NCBI GenBank assembly: GCA_947441325.1
Contig: CANETR010000175.1
Location: forward strand, 1-5,608
DNA from: Saprospiraceae bacterium
Lineage (GTDB): Bacteria > Bacteroidota > Bacteroidia > Chitinophagales > Saprospiraceae
Reading direction: 5' to 3'
Length of the DNA: 5,608 bases
Shown here: positions 1-4,410 of the stretch, piece by piece
How positions within the stretch are numbered: the first letter of the stretch is position 1
Layout of the letters: every line of letters starts with the position of its first letter
Program-made: the position numbers and the translations under genes
The notes under the pieces: model-generated
What the model was told of the DNA's origin: nothing
The model's input: the letters and a program-made list of their open reading frames with translations, nothing else
Databases searched by the model: none

Positions 1-800
1 GCAACAGAGGTTTGTGGCCCACTTGGTGTAAAGGTCATTTGTCCTGTATTATTACTAAATACCATACCTGCTGCAGGAGTAGTAAAAAAGGGCTGCGCAG
101 CTGTAGCACCACCAGTAAATGTGTAGAAAGTTGTATTACTGGTTTCCATAGGGCTTATCATACTGTAGATAAGTGTATCCCCATCTACATCAATTGCACC
201 ATGATTGAAGGAAAACTGTTGACCAGCACATATATATGGTGTAGGTAAGGCTGTAAATCTGGCAGAATTGTTACAAATACCATTGGTATTGTTTATCCTG
301 GTTTCGATATACATACTATTTGCTACACCGTTTGTGATGTTACCATTTCTACAACAAGTAGTCCAGCTGATGGTCCACATATCGCATTGAGCTGGTAGCG
401 TTATGATACCGGTGTACTCATAAACCTGTGTTCCTTGAATTGGTCGACCAGTACCGGCGCAAGTTGTTTGAGGCAACTGAGCAGGACAAACTGGAGTGAT
501 TTCAACACCAAAACGCGCACCAGGTTGTAGTGTGACGTTAAAGGAGTTTCCGCAACCAGCAGGTGCAGTTACGTTAACAAAAAGGCTGGCATCCATAGAG
601 ATACCGGCGCAGTCGCGATACAATGCAAAGGTTACCTGATATTGGTTATTGCCCAAACAGGTATAATAGGCATCTCCACCTACAATGTGGGAAGCCTTTG
701 ACGACTGAATGCCCAAAATTAACATTAACGGCAACAGAAAAGTCAATGATGCAGTACTTGCGTTATGCAACAAATTCCTAAGTAAGTATTTGAATTTCAA
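1..800 (-). CDS. N-terminal part of a large secreted gliding-motility/PKD-type surface protein (C-terminus off window)
   Basis: The minus-strand frame is open from position 800 to the left edge (266 codons, no stop), so the gene is 3'-truncated by the window. It starts at a TTG (798-800): an in-frame TAA lies five codons upstream, and the only early ATG (residue 26) falls inside the signal peptide. Residues 1-36 look like a signal peptide: basic start (MKFKYLLR), hydrophobic core at about 19-31, and a likely cut at SKA|SH. The mature protein opens with SHIVGGDAYYTCLGNNQY and YRDCAG, then WTISWTTCCRNGN at 142-154. I recognise this opening from giant Bacteroidota surface proteins annotated as gliding motility-associated or PKD-domain proteins, usually exported by the type IX secretion system. 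A DVDGD motif (204-208) resembles Ca-binding loops of cadherin-like/PKD modules. There are ten cysteines at 48-191. The role is probably surface adhesion or a filament. The C-terminal sorting domain that would confirm T9SS export is not visible. Confidence 0.82.
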   Translation of the reverse strand, partial: MKFKYLLRNLLHNASTASLTFLLPLMLILGIQSSKASHIVGGDAYYTCLGNNQYQVTFALYRDCAGISMDASLFVNVTAPAGCGNSFNVTLQPGARFGVEITPVCPAQLPQTTCAGTGRPIQGTQVYEYTGIITLPAQCDMWTISWTTCCRNGNITNGVANSMYIETRINNTNGICNNSARFTALPTPYICAGQQFSFNHGAIDVDGDTLIYSMISPMETSNTTFYTFTGGATAAQPFFTTPAAGMVFSNNTGQMTFTPSGPQTSV

Positions 801-1078
801 GGTGATAAATATTTAATATGTTAGTAATAAGCTGTTTTGGTTTAAAATATTCAGGCTAAAGTTATTAAAAATGTTATCAATTTAATAAAAAATTAAAGAA
901 ATACTTTAAAATTGTAAATAATCGATGGACTTATCATCCAACATTAAAAACTTGTTAAAGTACATTTTCGCTGCTAAAGCAGTATAATTTTTTTAAAATT
1001 TTTGACAATAGGAGATAAAAAACATAGCTTTTATTAAGTTTTGAGATATCTTTGAAATTAATATTTTGCCAAAGAATT
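801..1078. other. AT-rich divergent intergenic region
   Basis: This spacer separates the leftward surface-protein gene from the rightward DUF445 gene. It is strongly A/T-rich with many poly-A and poly-T runs. I see no tRNA, no convincing small ORF and no large repeat. It holds one credible rightward promoter (1001-1032). For the leftward gene I see only a weak, partial -7-like element at 857-864. Confidence 0.6.
1001..1032 (+). promoter_or_regulatory. Bacteroidota housekeeping-type promoter for the DUF445 gene
   Basis: TTTG at 1001-1004 serves as the -33 element. TAGCTTTT at 1025-1032 matches the -7 consensus TAnnTTTG at all positions except the final G. The spacer is 20 bp, which is the usual range for the Bacteroidota primary sigma factor. 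Transcription would start near 1038-1040, leaving about 40 nt of leader before the ATG at 1079 but only about 13 nt before the alternative TTG at 1052. The motifs are short and the region is AT-rich, so a chance match is possible. Confidence 0.45.
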
Positions 1079-2320
1079 ATGATAGATTATATACAGCACA
1101 TATTAAATTTTTATGCCGAAAATTTTGAGTGGCATATCTTACTCATTCCAATCATTGCCGGTATAATAGGGTGGGGTACAAATGTACTTGCCCTAAAAAT
1201 GACATTTTATCCTTTAGAGTATATAGGGTTCAAATGGAAGGGTTACCGAATTTTTGGATGGCAGGGTATTGTTCCTGAAAAAGCAGGTAAAATGGCATCG
1301 AGGTCTGTTGATATGATTACCAAAAATCTGATAGACATAGAAGAACAATTTGCCAAAATTAACCCAAAAGTTGTAGCAAAAGAGATGGAGCCTAGAATGT
1401 TGGGGCTAACCCGTCAAATTTTCGAAGAAGCAATCTCTCAAGAGGTGCCTCTTTGGAAGCTTTTGACAGCTAAACAGAAAGATTTGGTTTTTCAGCGGGC
1501 AGTAAAAGAAATCCCAAAAGTTACGGAAGAAATCATGGAAGAGGTAAAATCTAATATAACTGAAATCTTCAATTTAAAAAAAATGGCTGTTGATCAGCTA
1601 CTTCAAAATAAAAATTTACTGAATAAGATATTTTTGGAAGTCGGCCACAAGGAATTTAAATTTATTGAATATTCCGGATTTTACTTCGGCGCCCTCTTTG
1701 GCCTTTTTCAGGCGATAATTTGGATACCATTTCCGATATGGTGGACGCTACCCTTGAGTGGCCTTATTGTAGGTTATCTGACCAATTGGTTGGCCCTAAA
1801 ACTTATATTTAATCCTGTAAAGCCTAAAAGATTTTTGGGAATGAGGTTTCAGGGGCTTTTTATCCAACGCCAGAAAGAGGTTTCTAAGGGTTATGCAAAA
1901 ATCATAGCTGAAAACATTATGACTATGCCCAAAATTTTTGATTCGATATTCTATGGGCCTGCATCTGATAAATTAGTAAAAATTATTGAAAAACATGTCA
2001 ATGAAGGCATAGACAATAGTGCAGGATATACCAGCGCACTACTCAGGCTTACATCAGGATCGGAAAGTTATGACAGAGTGAAACAAATTGCCTGCAAGCG
2101 ATTGGTAGAAGAAATTCCAGAACATATTCATTTAGCTTTTGATTATGCCAAACAGGCGCTCGATATTGAACATACACTTAATGATAAAATGTCGGAACTG
2201 CCACCGGAAGATTTTGTAGGCTTTTTAAGGCCGGTTTTTCAAGAAGATGAGTGGAAATTAATCGTTGTTGGCGCTATTCTTGGAATGATAGCTGGCTTTA
2301 TTCAAATTCCTATTACCTAA
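1079..2320 (+). CDS. DUF445-family integral membrane protein
   Basis: This 413-residue protein is recognisable as a DUF445 (YheB-like) membrane protein, a family of unknown function. A membrane helix at about 19-38 runs into the family motif GWGTNVLALKMTFYP (31-45). A central hydrophobic stretch (201-244) contains FGALFGLFQ and then GYLTNWLALKLIFNP (232-246). The C-terminus has the family ending LRPVFQEDEW, followed by a last helix with GAILGMIAGFIQIP (398-411). The long segments between are charged, helical and probably soluble. The two GxxTNxLALKxxFxP motifs and the two G-rich helices show an internal duplication. I chose the ATG at 1079; an in-frame TTG at 1052 would add nine residues (MKLIFCQRI) but sits very close to the predicted transcription start. 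It probably lies in the inner membrane. The next gene follows after 79 bp on the same strand, so co-transcription is possible but unproven. Confidence 0.88.
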   Translation: MIDYIQHILNFYAENFEWHILLIPIIAGIIGWGTNVLALKMTFYPLEYIGFKWKGYRIFGWQGIVPEKAGKMASRSVDMITKNLIDIEEQFAKINPKVVAKEMEPRMLGLTRQIFEEAISQEVPLWKLLTAKQKDLVFQRAVKEIPKVTEEIMEEVKSNITEIFNLKKMAVDQLLQNKNLLNKIFLEVGHKEFKFIEYSGFYFGALFGLFQAIIWIPFPIWWTLPLSGLIVGYLTNWLALKLIFNPVKPKRFLGMRFQGLFIQRQKEVSKGYAKIIAENIMTMPKIFDSIFYGPASDKLVKIIEKHVNEGIDNSAGYTSALLRLTSGSESYDRVKQIACKRLVEEIPEHIHLAFDYAKQALDIEHTLNDKMSELPPEDFVGFLRPVFQEDEWKLIVVGAILGMIAGFIQIPIT

Positions 2321-2399
2321 TCCCAACTGTTTCTTTGTTTTCAACGTCCTTAGAAATATAACATGTGTACGGATTTTGCAAAGGTCCTTTTTATAGCTT
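2321..2399 (+). other. 79-bp spacer between the DUF445 and sigma-factor genes
   Basis: No strong hairpin terminator is visible after the DUF445 stop, so read-through into the sigma-factor gene is plausible. A TTTG at 2334-2337 has no acceptable TAnnTTTG partner 19-21 bp downstream, so I cannot name a housekeeping promoter here. A promoter read by the ECF sigma itself could lie here, but its motif is unknown. Confidence 0.4.
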
Positions 2400-2954
2400 A
2401 TGTCAATAGAAAATTTTAACTTGAGTGAAACTGAACTGGTGAATCATTGTATTCGTCACGAAAGAAGATACCAGGAAATACTGTATCGTCAATATGCAGA
2501 TGAGATGTATAGTGTAGCGCTTATTTACAGCGATAATGATCAGGATGCCTGCGATATAGTTCAGGAATCATTCATAAAAGTATTCAAGAAACTTGAAAGT
2601 TTTAAATTTGAATGTGCTCTAAAAGCCTGGATCAGAAAAGTTGTTGTGAATACCGCATTGGATCATTTCAGAAAGAGAAAAAGGGAAATGGAAAATGCAC
2701 AACAATACATTCAAACTGTAGATGTTGAAGTAGATGAAATTCTTCCAAGCATAAATGCCGCAGAATTACTTGCAATGATGCAACGCTTACCACAAAAAGC
2801 CGCTATGGTCCTTAAGCTTTTCGCAATTGAAGGCTATGGACACAAGGAAATAGCTGAAATGCTACAAATCACAGAGGGTACTTCAAAATCACAACTAAAT
2901 AGAGCCAGATTTTTATTAAAAACAATTATTTCTGAATTCAATGCTGTTACCTGA
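2400..2954 (+). CDS. RNA polymerase ECF sigma-70 family sigma factor
   Basis: This 184-residue protein has normal length and layout for an extracytoplasmic-function sigma factor. Region 2 spans about residues 24-95, with the typical DACDIVQESFIKVFKKL core (49-63), then WIRKVVVNTALDHFRKRKR (77-95), which covers the -10 recognition and DNA-melting part. A short acidic linker (about 98-116) leads to region 4 (about 119-176), whose helix-turn-helix reads GYGHKEIAEMLQITEGTSKS (145-164) followed by QLNRARFLLK. There is no extra C-terminal domain. The ATG at 2400 gives a full-length region 2. Its last 14 bp overlap the start of the next gene, which has anti-sigma features, so the pair is very likely translationally coupled and the neighbour is its regulator. 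It would direct RNA polymerase to a small stress or envelope regulon; the target genes are not identifiable here, although self-activation of this operon is common for the class. Confidence 0.95.
   Translation: MSIENFNLSETELVNHCIRHERRYQEILYRQYADEMYSVALIYSDNDQDACDIVQESFIKVFKKLESFKFECALKAWIRKVVVNTALDHFRKRKREMENAQQYIQTVDVEVDEILPSINAAELLAMMQRLPQKAAMVLKLFAIEGYGHKEIAEMLQITEGTSKSQLNRARFLLKTIISEFNAVT
2941..2954 (+). promoter_or_regulatory. 14-bp stop/start overlap coupling the sigma factor to its putative anti-sigma protein
   Basis: The ATG of the downstream gene (2941) lies upstream of the sigma-factor TGA (2952-2954), in a different frame. Such overlaps usually let ribosomes finishing the first gene start the second, keeping sigma and anti-sigma near a fixed ratio. 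The next in-frame ATG (2974, residue 12) would remove the overlap but leave a 19-bp gap, so coupling is likely either way. Confidence 0.6.
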
Positions 2955-4353
2955 ATCGGATGATGAAAAATTAATGAGGCAGCTCAACGAAAAGCTGAAT
3001 GCCTACAGAACCCCGGCCCCTGAAGGGCTTTGGGATGAGATTTTTCATGATATGAATTCAGTCCAGGAAAACGAAGCAAGTACAGCCGATCATATTATTG
3101 ATGAGAAGCTAAAAACGGCAGCCAATCAAAAGCATATTGCGCCAGAATTTATTTGGTACGGCATCGAGCAAAAACTCAATCTCGATAGCATTTGGAATGC
3201 TATGCAACCCGAATTGAATAAAATTCGTAAAAGGTACATTTACAGAAAAGTACTTTCATATGTTAGTACAGCCGCAATACTACTTCTGCTCATCAGAGGT
3301 TGTGGTCTAGGAGAATATGGAATTGATACAACAATGCCTGATACCTTAAAACTTCAAACAGCGCAAAAACATCAGCAGAATATAATTTCAAATGAAAAAA
3401 AATTAGCGCACAATAATTCGTCAAAAGAACAAGGTTCAAATACCCTGAATTGGAAAAACTTTGCTTCAAACACCGCTAATGATAATTTTTCATCAGATAA
3501 TTACTCAGGTTTAAGTACAGAAGTTAACTCAACAATTCAAAATGATGGACTTTCAGGCGCAATTATTTCAGCTCAATCATACGATATCTTAGATTCTTCA
3601 ACTCACAATGGGATGGACATGATTGAATATGAGATAAAGGATCCTGTTGAGATTGCTTCAATCAGATTAAATTTATTGGAAATGCCAAATGAAGAACCAG
3701 AGCTTTCCATATTTGAAGATCAGGTCAAATCTAAAAGAAACAATCGGGTTAATGAGTATAGTTTTGGACTCTTAGCCATTGCAAAAAGCGCTCTATTTTT
3801 AAACGATCAAAACTATTCAAAACTAAACAGAATAAGAGCAGCCGATGTTAATCTTCAGCCCAATCTGGGATTTAGTTATGCAGTTGTAGTTGGAACAAGA
3901 TTTGGGAAACATGCTATTGACGCTGAGTTTTATTATAATACTAAAACGATTCAACATTATAATTACATGGTTTCAGGTCGCCAACATACCGATAGAACTG
4001 AGTTAAATTATACGAGAGTGAACCTTATATACAAACCAGTTTTATATTCCTTCAAAACAAGTAATATTATCGCAAATGCCGGAACCTATATTTCAAATCT
4101 GAAAGGTGCTAATCATAGCTCTACGGCTCATTTCGCAAGTTCCAATAACTTTGATGTTAATTCATGGGAAACGGGTATAATTCTGGGTTTGGGTCAAGAA
4201 CACAGGCTTAGTAGAAATATTGTAATTGATTATGGACTCAGAAATGAAATAGGCTTAACAAATGTATTCAAATCTGATAATGGAAGCAGAGCAAATACAA
4301 AACTTTTAGGGTTTGGGGCCTATGTTGCTTTGCGATATACCTTCAAAAAGTAA
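2941..4353 (+). CDS. Putative dual membrane-spanning anti-sigma factor (anti-sigma N-terminus, one TM helix, outer-membrane beta-barrel)
   Basis: This 470-residue protein follows the ECF sigma gene with a 14-bp overlap. Residues 1-95 are charged and helical and carry three related Trp motifs: PEGLWDEIFHDM (27-38), PEFIWYGIEQKL (68-79) and LDSIWNAMQPEL (81-92). The first two resemble the PxxxWxxI motif of Bacteroidota anti-sigma N-termini. A basic patch (KIRKRYIYRK, 94-103) precedes a single membrane helix (about 104-119), which puts the N-terminus in the cytoplasm. Residues 122-270 are Asn/Ser/Asp-rich with low hydrophobicity, a probable disordered periplasmic linker. Residues 272-470 contain about eight alternating amphipathic strands (e.g. 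GFSYAVVVGTRFG, AIDAEFYYNTKTI, TGIILGLGQEHRL, GFGAYVALRYTF), a typical small outer-membrane beta-barrel. The order matches Dma proteins of Bacteroides thetaiotaomicron. There is no N-terminal signal peptide, as expected if the helix is the export signal. The sigma-binding role is inferred from context. An alternative is an OmpW/PorT-like barrel with an unusual N-terminus and no regulatory role. Confidence 0.8.
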   Translation: MLLPESDDEKLMRQLNEKLNAYRTPAPEGLWDEIFHDMNSVQENEASTADHIIDEKLKTAANQKHIAPEFIWYGIEQKLNLDSIWNAMQPELNKIRKRYIYRKVLSYVSTAAILLLLIRGCGLGEYGIDTTMPDTLKLQTAQKHQQNIISNEKKLAHNNSSKEQGSNTLNWKNFASNTANDNFSSDNYSGLSTEVNSTIQNDGLSGAIISAQSYDILDSSTHNGMDMIEYEIKDPVEIASIRLNLLEMPNEEPELSIFEDQVKSKRNNRVNEYSFGLLAIAKSALFLNDQNYSKLNRIRAADVNLQPNLGFSYAVVVGTRFGKHAIDAEFYYNTKTIQHYNYMVSGRQHTDRTELNYTRVNLIYKPVLYSFKTSNIIANAGTYISNLKGANHSSTAHFASSNNFDVNSWETGIILGLGQEHRLSRNIVIDYGLRNEIGLTNVFKSDNGSRANTKLLGFGAYVALRYTFKK

Positions 4354-4388
4354 ACGCCATCTAATTTTATTAGACAGCGTTTATTTTT
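4351..4388. terminator. Bidirectional hairpin terminator between convergent genes
   Basis: TAAACGC (4351-4357) pairs with GCGTTTA (4377-4383). A symmetric CA/CA internal loop follows, then TCTAAT (4360-4365) pairs with ATTAGA (4369-4374) around a TTT loop. Reading right, the stem is followed by five T (4384-4388). Reading left, it is followed by CTTTTTG (complement of 4344-4350). It can therefore end both the anti-sigma/barrel gene and the leftward coiled-coil gene. The stop codon TAA of the plus-strand gene is the first three bases of the stem. Confidence 0.8.
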
Positions 4389-4410
4389 AAACAGCGTATT
4401 TAGTTCGGCA

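Noticed and set aside
12..248. Plus-strand open frame of 78 codons
   Set aside because: It lies opposite the well-supported leftward surface-protein gene. Its translation is a Cys/Thr/Ser-rich mix with no domain pattern.
857..864. TAACTTTA on the minus strand, a possible -7 element for the surface-protein gene
   Set aside because: It matches TAnnTTTG at seven of eight positions, but no TTTG lies 19-21 bp upstream, and the region is so AT-rich that chance matches are expected.
971..1000. CTGC-TAAA-GCAG hairpin followed by a T-run
   Set aside because: The stem is only four to five base pairs, and no plus-strand gene lies upstream that would need a terminator here.
2380..2390. AAAGG-T-CCTTT palindrome just before the sigma-factor start
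   Set aside because: At most four base pairs with a three-base loop. It is too short to call a terminator or operator from one example.
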